Assembly (NCBI GenBank): GCA_013298505.1
Contig: JAAFHY010000007.1
Location: 1-45,741 of the forward strand
Source of the DNA: Cytophagales bacterium
GTDB lineage: Bacteria > Bacteroidota > Bacteroidia > Cytophagales > Cyclobacteriaceae
DNA length: 45,741 bases
Direction: 5' to 3'
Part shown: piece by piece, positions 1 to 9,025 of the stretch
How the letters are laid out: every line of letters begins with the position of its first letter
How positions within the stretch are numbered: position 1 is the stretch's first letter
Made by a program: the position numbers and the translations under genes
Notes under the pieces: generated by a model
The model's database searches: none
Told to the model about the DNA's origin: nothing
What the model saw: only the letters and a program-made list of their open reading frames with translations

Positions 1-3000
1 CGAATTTCAACGGAATATGCTAAGTATGACGCTGACTTGGAAGGGGTAAAATTATTGTCAAAGTCTACTTGGGATCCTAAATTTTATATGAATATACATG
101 TGGTAACAGATATCTACAACGAGTTTGACCCAGAGCATAAAGGAAGAACATGGTGGACGCGAAGTAAGGCAGGTGGTTTTGGTGCTGGTGTTGGACCCGG
201 TGGAGCGAGTTCAACCGGAGTGGGGGGTGGTGCGATCGTATCTGGTATGGGAACCACTTTGGTGGCGCATGAAATCGGTCATTGCCTCAACCTTGCACAT
301 ACTTTCGGACTCAAGGGTCAAGGTTGTATTAATAATAACTGCTTAATAGATGGAGATGGAATCTGTGACACCCCTCCTGATAATAAACAGTCGACTGCAG
401 ATTGCAGTAGGCCAGATAATAGTTGTGATTCAGATGGGTTAAGTTATTTTGATCCCGTAACCGGAACAATTAGAAGCCACCCACGCAGCGATATCCCCAC
501 TTCGCCTTTCAGGCTCAACGACAAAGTGGATATGATTTCTAATTTTATGGATTACACTAAAGAAGAATGTACATCTGATTTCTCGCCAGGTCAAAAAGAA
601 AGGATGTTATTCGTGTTATCTGGCGGTGGAATACTTGGTAATTATAGAAGTCCATTAGTTACTCAGGCGCCTGCGAGTAACAATGCATGTACCAAGCCAT
701 GCGGAAGCATATACGTGACAGTTACGCAAAGTAAACGCTATCCCCTGCCTGGCGAAGTAATCACCTTTACGAGCACCGCTACCGGTGGTGCAGTTAGTTC
801 GTATGATTGGTATGTAGAAGATTTATCAGCGAAGGAGACAAGCCAGATAGCTTGGGTAAAAGGATCGGCTCCTGTTGGGTTGCTACCTACTGAGCATAAC
901 GCAACGCTGAATTATACCTTTCCAGCAAATGGTAAATATAGAGTGATATGCCACGCTTTAGATGCCACTGGATGTTATGCTTCTTATTCTATTATCGTAT
1001 TTGTAAGCTGCGGTGTGGATGCCCGCTTTTGGCCTAACAAGCGCTTTATTGCTGCCAAGGCCGCTACGCCAACCGAAATTGCCAGCGGGATTAACAAAGG
1101 CGGCTTTCAAGATACAATCACATTTTTTAACCGATCTAAAGGAGCTGACACATACACTTGGACGATAAAACATAAAATGACCGCGACTTCCCCATCTACT
1201 ACCATTCCCACTTTTACTAAAGTTTTAGCGGGAGCTCCACCCACAACTGACCACACTATTTATGACCCAGCTATTGACTTGAAATACATATTCCGGCAGC
1301 CTGGTTTTTACACAATTCAGTTGGAAGCAAAGTCAGGTGCATGCGTTGATACAACAAATGTTTTTAAGTTATTGGTAGAAGATGCGACTGCTGACGGAAG
1401 AGTTATTTTTCCTAATGTTAGCTGCGTAGACGATGACTTTCTTAACGTCAGTTTTTCAGTGATAAACGATGGATATGACACTATCCCAATCGGTACTCCT
1501 GTCTCGTTTTATGAAAAGGATCCAAGGCTTGCAGGTTCTAGGTTGCTTCACACCTATAATCTGGATAAGATTGTTTATGGAAATGATGATTGGGTGGATT
1601 TCGGTAATATTAAATTCAACGCGGGTACCAAGGTGCAAGACTTGTGGATCGTATTTAACGATGTAGGTGCTACTGCTTTTCCTATTGTAAATCCACCACC
1701 TCTAAATGGTGAATTGTCTAGTTTTAGCAACGAATCTTTTGTTCCTAACCCTTCGTATCCGCCATTGCCCAGTCCATCACCGCTACGAATTTACGAGTTG
1801 AGTTACTTAAATAATTTTACGAGGATCAGGAACTTTCAGTTTACATTAAATCCTCTAATAGATGAAACAGCGTGTGCTTTTTCCAACCTTAATTTAACGG
1901 GTTCAACCAAAAACGATGGAACGGATGATGGATCGGGGACCACCTGGGCATGGACACCTATACCTTCCACTACTGCTACGTGTACTAATTGTACAACAGC
2001 AACCCCAACATTTACTTTAGGCGACCTAGATAATCGACTGAAAGTTAAAGTCACTAGTCAATACGGCTGTCGCGACTCCACCGAGGTAAAGGTCAGGGTA
2101 ACCAATCCAGCATTGCCAACAGTTGTTAATCCAAACCCAATATGCCAAGGAGGTACGTCCCCAGACTTAACGATTGCTGTCACAGGCACAAGTTTGAAAT
2201 GGTACATCGCTGCCACGGGTGGCACAGGGAGCACTACAACACCAACTGCCGACACACGAAATATTGGATCGTTCGATATTTGGGTAACGCAATTTTTAAC
2301 CGGATGTGAAAGTCAGCGAGCAAAGGTAACTTATAAGGTCGAGCCGTCACTTACAACACCGCCATTGATTATCAATCCATCTGATATTTGTGTGGGCGGA
2401 ACTCCACCCGTACTAACAAACGCAGTGACATCGCTAGCAGGTGCTTCACTCCGATGGTACGCGACAGAGGTGGGAGGAACTTCAAGCGGTACAACACCAT
2501 CGACAAGTTCTGCTGTTTCAGGGACGTTTGATAATTGGGTTTCACAAGTTGTGGGCAGAGGCTGCGAAGGCCCACGAGCCAAGGTAACCTACAAAGTAAA
2601 TCAGATTACACCTCCGCCCACTGTGGTAAACCCATTGGATATTTGTTCCGGAGGAAGTTTAAACCTTACCCAGTCAGTACAAACTGGTGGGCCAAACCTA
2701 CGATGGTACGATGTTGCCGTGGGTGGATCAGGAACATCTTCCATCACACCTATCACGAATGTTGCAAATACCTATAGCTATTGGGTAAGCCAAATCATAA
2801 ATAATTGCGAAAGTGATAGAGTTCAGCTTACTTATATTGTAAAGCCACTTCCTTCAGAGCCTGCCATAAGTCAGATAGATCCTGTTTGTACAGATGCAAT
2901 ACCTCCTAAGCTAGTCACTTTTGTCAATGGAAATTCAATAAAGTGGTACATAGCCGCAACAGGTGGGATTGGCGTTAGTAGTGCGCCAGCAGCAAGTACA

Positions 3001-3603
3001 AGAAGAGCTGGTACTTTTGATTATTGGGTTTCACAAACAGCAAATGGCTGCGAAGGGCCGCGCGCCAGACTATCTTACTCTGTCGAATCTATTGATTTAT
3101 CCGTTGATGGCCCTTTCACTATTGATGAAGGCCAGTCTCAGGAATTAAATGCATCTATCGTTCCTACTCCTAATAATCGTAGCTATAGCATTTTATGGAG
3201 CGATGCTGACAATCAAAATATTGGAACAACCAACAATGTAACAGTGAGCCCAATTTACACAACGAACTATTATATAAAGGCAACATTAGCCATAGGGTGT
3301 TCTGCCGAATCAGAAACACGGGTGAATGTTATCAACAAACTTTACCCTGCGGAAATATTTTCCCCGAATGGAGATGGAGCAAACGAAACGTGGCAAATAA
3401 GAAACATCGAAGAGTTTCCAGAGGCACTGGTAACGGTGTACAGCCGTTGGGGAAGCCCCGTATTGAAAACCAAGAATTACACCAACACGTGGAACGGAAC
3501 TTTTGAGGGAAATGCGCTACCCATTGCCACTTATTATTTTGTGATTGATATGAGCCCCTATGGCAAAAGTCAGGTAACAGGTAGTGTGACAATTGTAAAG
3601 TAA
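1..3603 (+). CDS. Secreted M43-type metalloprotease with Ig-like repeats and T9SS sorting domain (5' partial)
   Basis: The reading frame is open back to base 1, so the N-terminus and signal peptide lie outside the window; the first in-window start-like codon is a TTG at 37. The zinc motif HEIGHCLNLAH (268-300) fits the HExxHxxGxxH pattern of pappalysin-like M43 proteases except for N at the usual Gly position. The later FMDYT segment (about 544-558) fits the Met-turn. Two PKD-like domains follow, then a CARDB-like region around 1390-1740, then four tandem cysteine-containing Ig-like repeats (2113-3084). The last 85 residues (3346-3603) contain FSPNGDGANETW and VYSRWG, typical of the gliding-associated CHU_C C-terminal domain (TIGR04131), a type B type IX secretion signal. 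I infer a cell-surface or released protease. Natural substrate is unknown. Confidence 0.88.
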   Translation, partial: RISTEYAKYDADLEGVKLLSKSTWDPKFYMNIHVVTDIYNEFDPEHKGRTWWTRSKAGGFGAGVGPGGASSTGVGGGAIVSGMGTTLVAHEIGHCLNLAHTFGLKGQGCINNNCLIDGDGICDTPPDNKQSTADCSRPDNSCDSDGLSYFDPVTGTIRSHPRSDIPTSPFRLNDKVDMISNFMDYTKEECTSDFSPGQKERMLFVLSGGGILGNYRSPLVTQAPASNNACTKPCGSIYVTVTQSKRYPLPGEVITFTSTATGGAVSSYDWYVEDLSAKETSQIAWVKGSAPVGLLPTEHNATLNYTFPANGKYRVICHALDATGCYASYSIIVFVSCGVDARFWPNKRFIAAKAATPTEIASGINKGGFQDTITFFNRSKGADTYTWTIKHKMTATSPSTTIPTFTKVLAGAPPTTDHTIYDPAIDLKYIFRQPGFYTIQLEAKSGACVDTTNVFKLLVEDATADGRVIFPNVSCVDDDFLNVSFSVINDGYDTIPIGTPVSFYEKDPRLAGSRLLHTYNLDKIVYGNDDWVDFGNIKFNAGTKVQDLWIVFNDVGATAFPIVNPPPLNGELSSFSNESFVPNPSYPPLPSPSPLRIYELSYLNNFTRIRNFQFTLNPLIDETACAFSNLNLTGSTKNDGTDDGSGTTWAWTPIPSTTATCTNCTTATPTFTLGDLDNRLKVKVTSQYGCRDSTEVKVRVTNPALPTVVNPNPICQGGTSPDLTIAVTGTSLKWYIAATGGTGSTTTPTADTRNIGSFDIWVTQFLTGCESQRAKVTYKVEPSLTTPPLIINPSDICVGGTPPVLTNAVTSLAGASLRWYATEVGGTSSGTTPSTSSAVSGTFDNWVSQVVGRGCEGPRAKVTYKVNQITPPPTVVNPLDICSGGSLNLTQSVQTGGPNLRWYDVAVGGSGTSSITPITNVANTYSYWVSQIINNCESDRVQLTYIVKPLPSEPAISQIDPVCTDAIPPKLVTFVNGNSIKWYIAATGGIGVSSAPAASTRRAGTFDYWVSQTANGCEGPRARLSYSVESIDLSVDGPFTIDEGQSQELNASIVPTPNNRSYSILWSDADNQNIGTTNNVTVSPIYTTNYYIKATLAIGCSAESETRVNVINKLYPAEIFSPNGDGANETWQIRNIEEFPEALVTVYSRWGSPVLKTKNYTNTWNGTFEGNALPIATYYFVIDMSPYGKSQVTGSVTIVK
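2113..3084 (+). repeat. Four tandem Ig-like repeats within the protease gene
   Basis: Four units of about 80 residues begin near 2113, 2341, 2605 and 2845. Each has a first Cys in a PxxIC/PVC context, a central WY (KWYIAATGG, RWYATEVGG, RWYDVAVGG, KWYIAATGG), a WVSQ or WVTQ strand and a second Cys followed by E or EGP. The units have clearly diverged in DNA. Repeats like these are common spacer modules between the catalytic domain and the sorting domain of Bacteroidota T9SS substrates. Confidence 0.85.
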
Positions 3604-3654
3604 AGGTTTGTAGATGTTGTTGAATTCGCACGCACCATCTTTCATCATGAGATT

Positions 3655-3671
3655 TACAAATTGAATTTGTA
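3655..3671. promoter_or_regulatory. 17-bp perfect palindrome upstream of mmuM-like gene
   Basis: The sequence TACAAATT-G-AATTTGTA has perfect 8-bp arms around one central base. It lies in the 141-bp gap between the protease gene and the methyltransferase gene, about 75 bp upstream of the latter's start. Its shape suits an operator for a dimeric regulator, but it is AT-rich and could be chance. No regulator gene is adjacent. Confidence 0.3.
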
Positions 3672-3744
3672 TTTCAACTTCATGTAACGTACCCGATAAA
3701 TTCGCATTGGCATAAAGTTTAGTTTTCATACATTCGCCAAGTCG

Positions 3745-4659
3745 ATGACTATCACCTATCCTCTCCTTTTAGATGGCGGTCTCTCCAATGAATTGGAAAG
3801 ACAAGGTTGCGACCTCAATCAAAAATTGTGGAGCGCGAAATTGCTGGAGTCCAATCCCGAAGCGATTATTCTTGCTCATCTCGCTTATCTTGAATCTGGC
3901 GCGCAATGCATCATTACGTCCAGCTACCAGGCCACCCTGCCCGGGTTTATGGCGATTGGCTATGACAAGTCTGCGGCCAGCGCATTGATTCTTAAATCAG
4001 TTCAATTGGCAGAGGAAGCGAGAAATCGTTTCCTGTTATTGAACCCACATGCATCAAAGCCTTTGATTGCTGCCAGCATTGGTCCCTACGGTGCCTACTT
4101 GGCCGATGGTTCGGAATATCGTGGTGACTACGTTATCTCTGACCAAGAGTTAAAAGACTTTCATCAACCAAGAATCAATTTACTTGACAGCTCGAATGCA
4201 GACATTCTTTCTTGCGAAACGATTCCCAGTTTTCGCGAAGCTAAGGTATTATCAGAAATATTGGAGACCACAAAAAAGCCTGCGTGGGTTTCATTTTCTT
4301 GCAAGGATGACAAACACATCAGTGATGGAACAGCCATTGATAAATGTGCTTCGCTGTTTGCTCATCACCCAACGGTGTTTGCCGTTGGGGTAAACTGCAC
4401 TTCTCCAGAGTTTATTTCAGATTTAATTCAATCCATCAAAACGAAATCAGGAAATAAAAAGATAGTTGTCTATCCTAATTCGGGAGCGACTTACCATGCT
4501 GAGAGCAAAACGTGGTCGAGCCTTTCAAATCTTTCTTCCTGCGAAGTCATGGCAAAGGAATGGATAAATTTGGGCGCTGATATTGTTGGAGGCTGTTGTG
4601 GCATTGGCCCGCAACAAATTAAAGCAATGAGTAAAACTATTTCCAAAACAGATTCTTAA
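3745..4659 (+). CDS. mmuM: Homocysteine S-methyltransferase
   Basis: A 304-residue cytoplasmic enzyme of the MmuM/YagD type, which moves a methyl group from S-methylmethionine (or S-adenosylmethionine) to homocysteine, giving methionine. The start region LLDGGLSNELERQG and ITSSYQATLPGF match the family. The zinc ligands are visible as Cys218 in GVNCTS and Cys284-Cys285 in GGCCGIGP, matching the three-cysteine set of the family. Length is typical. It is followed after 58 bp by an amino acid permease gene on the same strand, which recalls the E. coli mmuP-mmuM pairing and suggests uptake and use of a methylated amino acid. The fold and reaction type are clear; the methyl donor is inferred. Confidence 0.88.
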   Translation: MTITYPLLLDGGLSNELERQGCDLNQKLWSAKLLESNPEAIILAHLAYLESGAQCIITSSYQATLPGFMAIGYDKSAASALILKSVQLAEEARNRFLLLNPHASKPLIAASIGPYGAYLADGSEYRGDYVISDQELKDFHQPRINLLDSSNADILSCETIPSFREAKVLSEILETTKKPAWVSFSCKDDKHISDGTAIDKCASLFAHHPTVFAVGVNCTSPEFISDLIQSIKTKSGNKKIVVYPNSGATYHAESKTWSSLSNLSSCEVMAKEWINLGADIVGGCCGIGPQQIKAMSKTISKTDS

Positions 4660-4717
4660 ACATCTGTACACAGCAGAACTCACTCAACTCATTGAACTTT
4701 AACTTAGCGAGGCGCAC

Positions 4718-6388
4718 ATGTCAAACTCACTGTTTCGAAAAAGACCATTAGAAGCGACTCGAGAGAACAATGTTGTTGAAAATCATAGCCATCATGGTGA
4801 AGGCAGCCTTAAAAGAGTTCTAAAGGTTCGTGACCTTGTTGCACTTGGCATAGCAGCTGTAATTGGCGGGGGCATATTCTCAACCATTGGGCAAGCCGCG
4901 TACGATGGCGGGCCGGGTGTTACCATTCTATTCATCATGGTTGCCATCACGTGTGGGTTCACAGCTTTGTGCTATGCAGAGTTTGCCTCGCGCGTGCCGG
5001 TGGCAGGCAGTGCGTATACATACGCCTACATAACGTTTGGTGAGATAACTGCCTGGGTAATCGGTTGGTCGTTGATATTGGAATATTCTATCGGCAACGT
5101 GGTCGTTGCAATCTCGTGGAGCAGCTACTTTGTAAACCTACTCGATGGCGTTGGGCTGCATTTGCCAGCTTGGCTTTTGACTGACCCCACAACGGCAAAG
5201 TCGAGTTTTGAGTCTGCTCTGTCGTTGGGAAAAAATACGGAAAGCCTTGCGTGGAGTACAGCTCCCGCCATAGCGGGATTCAAATTTATTTGCAATCTGC
5301 CTGCCGCGACAATTGTTATTCTCATCACCATTCTTGCTTACATCGGAATCAGAGAAAGCAGACGTGGTGTAAACATCATGGTGGTATTGAAGCTGGCTGT
5401 GATTGCCTTGGTGGTTGGGATTGGTGTATTTTATATAGATACCGATAACTGGTCGCCATTTATGCCCAATGATTTCAAAGGTGTATTGAAAGGCGTCTCC
5501 GCAGTATTTTTTGCCTACATCGGTTTTGATGCCATCTCTACCACCGCTGAAGAGTGTGGCAATCCCCAGCGCGACTTGCCCCGAGGCATGATGTATACCT
5601 TGGTTATTTGCACCGGCATTTTTGTGATGGTAGTACTGGTCATCACCGGAATGATAAATTATTCTGAATTGAACAATGTGTCCGACCCGCTGGCGTATGT
5701 ATTTGAGAAAATTAATTTGAGTCGAGTTGGTTTTTTTGTTTCTGTCGGTACGGTCATAGCGGCCACCAGCGTATTGATTGTTTATCTTATCGGCCAACCA
5801 CGCATTTGGATGAGCATGGGTCGCGATGGTTTACTCCCAAAACGATTTGCAAAAATTCACCCTCGGTTTCAGACGCCCGGCTTTGCAACGATTGTTACAG
5901 GTTTCATCGTTGCCATTCCATCTATGTTTGTTGAAATCGGACTGATGACTGACCTTGCGAGCATCGGAACGTTGTTTGCCTTTACGTTGGTTTGTGGCGG
6001 TGTGTTGCTGCTACCTGCAAGAGAAAAAACCGAAGAGAAAAGATTCAAACTTCCCTATATCAATTCCCGATGGATTGTTCCCGTTCTATTCTCACTATTC
6101 GTTTATGGCTTTTGGCATCGACTAACTGCATCCCTCACGAATGAGGCCAATGAATTAGAAGTTTCATTTATACTATTCACCACCTCAGCATTGGTAGTCA
6201 CAATATCTTCATTTCTCAAAAAATTATCCCTCATCCCCATCTTAGGCATGTTATGTTGTGCATACCTCATGACTGAAATTCCAACCCGAAGCTGGATAGT
6301 CTTTTTTGGGTGGATGGCATTCGGGCTCATTCTCTATTTTAGCTATGGATATTGGAAAAGTAAACTGAGTAAAAGTCAAGTTATTTAA
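4718..6388 (+). CDS. APC-family amino acid permease (longer paralog)
   Basis: A 556-residue inner membrane transporter with about 12-14 hydrophobic segments. The N-terminal tail of about 40 residues is polar and His-containing. The first transmembrane segment carries the APC signature ALGIAAVIGGGIFSTIG, followed by CYAEFASRVPVAGSAYTYAY and GWSLILEYSIG. FFAYIGFDAISTTAEE marks TM6 and the following loop. These are typical of the cationic amino acid transporter branch. The C-terminus extends past the usual 12 segments. It shares these motifs closely with the permease at 22458-23903, so the two are paralogs. Its substrate cannot be read from sequence; the neighbouring homocysteine methyltransferase hints at methionine-related compounds. 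The Asp-box protein gene starts 18 bp downstream. Confidence 0.9.
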   Translation: MSNSLFRKRPLEATRENNVVENHSHHGEGSLKRVLKVRDLVALGIAAVIGGGIFSTIGQAAYDGGPGVTILFIMVAITCGFTALCYAEFASRVPVAGSAYTYAYITFGEITAWVIGWSLILEYSIGNVVVAISWSSYFVNLLDGVGLHLPAWLLTDPTTAKSSFESALSLGKNTESLAWSTAPAIAGFKFICNLPAATIVILITILAYIGIRESRRGVNIMVVLKLAVIALVVGIGVFYIDTDNWSPFMPNDFKGVLKGVSAVFFAYIGFDAISTTAEECGNPQRDLPRGMMYTLVICTGIFVMVVLVITGMINYSELNNVSDPLAYVFEKINLSRVGFFVSVGTVIAATSVLIVYLIGQPRIWMSMGRDGLLPKRFAKIHPRFQTPGFATIVTGFIVAIPSMFVEIGLMTDLASIGTLFAFTLVCGGVLLLPAREKTEEKRFKLPYINSRWIVPVLFSLFVYGFWHRLTASLTNEANELEVSFILFTTSALVVTISSFLKKLSLIPILGMLCCAYLMTEIPTRSWIVFFGWMAFGLILYFSYGYWKSKLSKSQVI

Positions 6389-6406
6389 ATTTACAATTCA
6401 TTCAAT

Positions 6407-9025
6407 ATGAAATATACAAACCAAGGAATTAAGATTATTACTCTTTCACTTTTCTCCTTCGCTGCATCTGCCCAGCAACCTTCCTCACCACTTGAAGCTT
6501 CCTATCAGACCTATCGAAAGATGAAGGAGGAGACTTCATTTAAACTGGATTGGATTTCGCTGGGACCTACCGTAAACTCAGCGCGAGCAGACGTTGTGCA
6601 AATTGATGCTTCGCATCCAGGCACCATGTATGTCGGCTTTGGGTCGGGAGGTTTATGGAAAACAATCAACAATGGCGTGAGTTGGAATTCAATTTTCGAA
6701 GAGCAAGCTTCTATAGGTATTGGCGATGTTGAACTCGCTCCCTCCAATCCCAACATTATTTATCTGGCAACAGGTGAGAATCTGAAGAAGCCAAGAAATT
6801 TTACGTTGCCCGGCACGGGCATGTACCGGTCTGATGATGCGGGCAAAACATGGCGACATATTGGGCTGGAAGATTCGTGGTCCATTGCAGAGATCGCCAT
6901 ACACCCTACCAATCCAGATATTGTTTTAGTGGCTGTTTTGGGGCATCTCTGGTCGAAGAATAAAAACCGCGGACTATACCTAACGGATAATGGGGGCAAA
7001 ACATGGCAGCATGTTTTGTATCGAGATGAATCAACTGGTGCCAATGACATTGTGATCTCCCCTACGGATCCGCAAATTATGTATGCATCTATGTGGGAAG
7101 TCTATCCTGGCATAAGCGGAAAAAATAGTGGCGTATACAAAAGCAGCGATGGCGGAAAAACATGGACTCCCTGTACAAATGGTTTGCCTTCCGGTGCAAA
7201 GATTGGTCGCATCGGCCTTGCGGTTTCATCCACTAATCTATCAAAAGCGTATGCTCTCATTGATAATCTTAACAACTCTAGAAATGAAGCCGCTGAGCTT
7301 TATAAGACAGTTGACGGTGGGCAGAGCTGGCGCAAGACGCATGAAAAACCTTTCAAAATTTTTCCAGGTATTGGATGGTATTTCACGGATGTGTATGTAA
7401 ATCCGAAAGATGACGAGGAAGTGTTTTGCCTGGGCGTTCGTCTGGCTCACAGTCTAGATGGTGGGAAGACGTTTTCATTTATTGGCGGTCAAGTCACACA
7501 CATGACACCAAGCTTGGCTCAGGGTCTGCACCTCGATCAGACTGAGTTATGGATTAACCCAACTAATCCAAATCATTTGGCACTCGGCAATGATGGAGGT
7601 TTTTATGTCAGCTATGACAAAGGATTATCGTGGATTCATTACAACAACATCCCGACAGGAGAATTTTACGACATCACCATCGATCAGGCAAACTACCTGA
7701 TTTACGGAGGCACGCAGGACGATGCCACCGTGTATGGCCCACCAAAAGAATTGAATACACGCTTCCCCGATCCATGGAAATATATTTGGATAGATCCGTG
7801 GGATGGTGGTGATGGTTGCGTGACGCAAATCGATCCTGACGATAAATCAATACTCTACTACAGCCGGCAGCATGGCGATGCCGTGCGGTTAGACAAATCT
7901 AAAGACGAGGCAGTCGAAATTATGCCAACACTTCCCAAAGAGATAAAAGATACGCTCGTCTTCAACTACATGACGCCCTATTTCTTGTCAGCTTATAACA
8001 GCAAGACATTATACCACGGTGGCAATTACGTTCTCAAAAGTTTGGATCGTGGAGATAACTGGAAAGCGATTAGCCCTAATCTCACCTTGTCTTCCATAAA
8101 AGAGAAAAAATCATTTGCTACCGGTACTATTGTAGAATCGTCCACGCAAAAAGGTTTGCTATATGCTGGAACAGATCATGGTGCTTTCTGGGTATCAAAA
8201 AATGATGGTGCTAATTGGGAAGAGCATTCAACGGGCATTGCCAACAACTACATTCGAAGCATTGCTCCATCCCGATTTAAAGCATCACGAGTTTATATGG
8301 CCATGACCGGAATAAATTATGATGACCTGCATCTCTATCTGTACGCTTCGGAAGATCATGGAAAAACCTGGAAAAGTATTTCAGCAGGACTGCCCGATGA
8401 GCCGGTCAATGTGATCAAAGAAGATCCTACCAACGAAAATATTTTGTATGCCGGAACAATGCGGGGTGTATATGTTTCCATAAACCGAGGAATTAGTTGG
8501 TCTTACTTAGGAATAAATATGCCCGCAGCCGCAGTGGCGGATATAGAAATTCACGAAAGCACCATGGATTTAGTTGTGGCCACTCATGGAAGAGGAATTT
8601 ATAAAACCAGCCTTAGACCGATTCAAAAGCTAGTCAATCAAAAATTGCCAACAGACCAAGATCATGTTTTTGAAATAGGCGAAATCAAAAGGCCATGGTT
8701 TAATTCTGCTGGAGGCGAAGCAGACTATCGAACTATTGACAAAGCCGTGTTTTCGTTTTTGCTCAAGCAATCGACAGAAGTTACTCTTTCCATTCAAGAT
8801 AAAGACAAAAAAGAAATTTGGAAGACTACTTTGAACGGCCAAACCGGACTGAATCAATATCGGTGGGATTTGGTTGTAAGCAGGGCAACGAGCGATAATC
8901 CCTACTTTGTGCATTACGAAAATTTTATTGAAGCGGGAAGTTATGTGGTTACCTTGGCAACAGAGAAAAACAAATTTGAGCGATCATTCGTTGTTGGCAC
9001 TGCGACTTCGCCTTACACTAAATAA
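6407..9025 (+). CDS. Exported Asp-box (BNR/sortilin-like) beta-propeller protein
   Basis: 872 residues with a signal peptide ending near AASAQQ. At least nine Asp-box-like motifs recur: SDDAGKTW, TDNGGKTW, SSDGGKTW, TVDGGQSW, SLDGGKTF, SYDKGLSW, SLDRGDNW, SEDHGKTW and SINRGISW. They indicate one or two beta-propellers of the VPS10/WD40-YVTN-BNR class. Such proteins are often labelled glycosyl hydrolases, but no sialidase Arg triad is evident, so I do not assign an enzyme activity. The last 120 residues form a separate domain with no type IX sorting motif. The stop overlaps the start of the next gene by one base (TAATG), so the two are probably co-translated. Likely periplasmic or outer-membrane associated. 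Confidence 0.8.
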   Translation: MKYTNQGIKIITLSLFSFAASAQQPSSPLEASYQTYRKMKEETSFKLDWISLGPTVNSARADVVQIDASHPGTMYVGFGSGGLWKTINNGVSWNSIFEEQASIGIGDVELAPSNPNIIYLATGENLKKPRNFTLPGTGMYRSDDAGKTWRHIGLEDSWSIAEIAIHPTNPDIVLVAVLGHLWSKNKNRGLYLTDNGGKTWQHVLYRDESTGANDIVISPTDPQIMYASMWEVYPGISGKNSGVYKSSDGGKTWTPCTNGLPSGAKIGRIGLAVSSTNLSKAYALIDNLNNSRNEAAELYKTVDGGQSWRKTHEKPFKIFPGIGWYFTDVYVNPKDDEEVFCLGVRLAHSLDGGKTFSFIGGQVTHMTPSLAQGLHLDQTELWINPTNPNHLALGNDGGFYVSYDKGLSWIHYNNIPTGEFYDITIDQANYLIYGGTQDDATVYGPPKELNTRFPDPWKYIWIDPWDGGDGCVTQIDPDDKSILYYSRQHGDAVRLDKSKDEAVEIMPTLPKEIKDTLVFNYMTPYFLSAYNSKTLYHGGNYVLKSLDRGDNWKAISPNLTLSSIKEKKSFATGTIVESSTQKGLLYAGTDHGAFWVSKNDGANWEEHSTGIANNYIRSIAPSRFKASRVYMAMTGINYDDLHLYLYASEDHGKTWKSISAGLPDEPVNVIKEDPTNENILYAGTMRGVYVSINRGISWSYLGINMPAAAVADIEIHESTMDLVVATHGRGIYKTSLRPIQKLVNQKLPTDQDHVFEIGEIKRPWFNSAGGEADYRTIDKAVFSFLLKQSTEVTLSIQDKDKKEIWKTTLNGQTGLNQYRWDLVVSRATSDNPYFVHYENFIEAGSYVVTLATEKNKFERSFVVGTATSPYTK

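Noticed and set aside
3517-3729. 70-codon minus-strand frame between the protease and mmuM genes
   Set aside because: It overlaps the conserved type IX sorting domain on the other strand and has no recognisable motif.
5138-5797. 219-codon open frame on the minus strand inside the APC permease gene
   Set aside because: The plus-strand permease is a clear family member over the same bases; the antisense frame has no signal, domain or membrane pattern and its composition is that of a shadow.
6407-9025. Sialidase or other glycoside hydrolase activity for the Asp-box protein
   Set aside because: Asp-boxes alone mark the propeller fold; no Arg triad or catalytic Asp/Tyr set could be identified.
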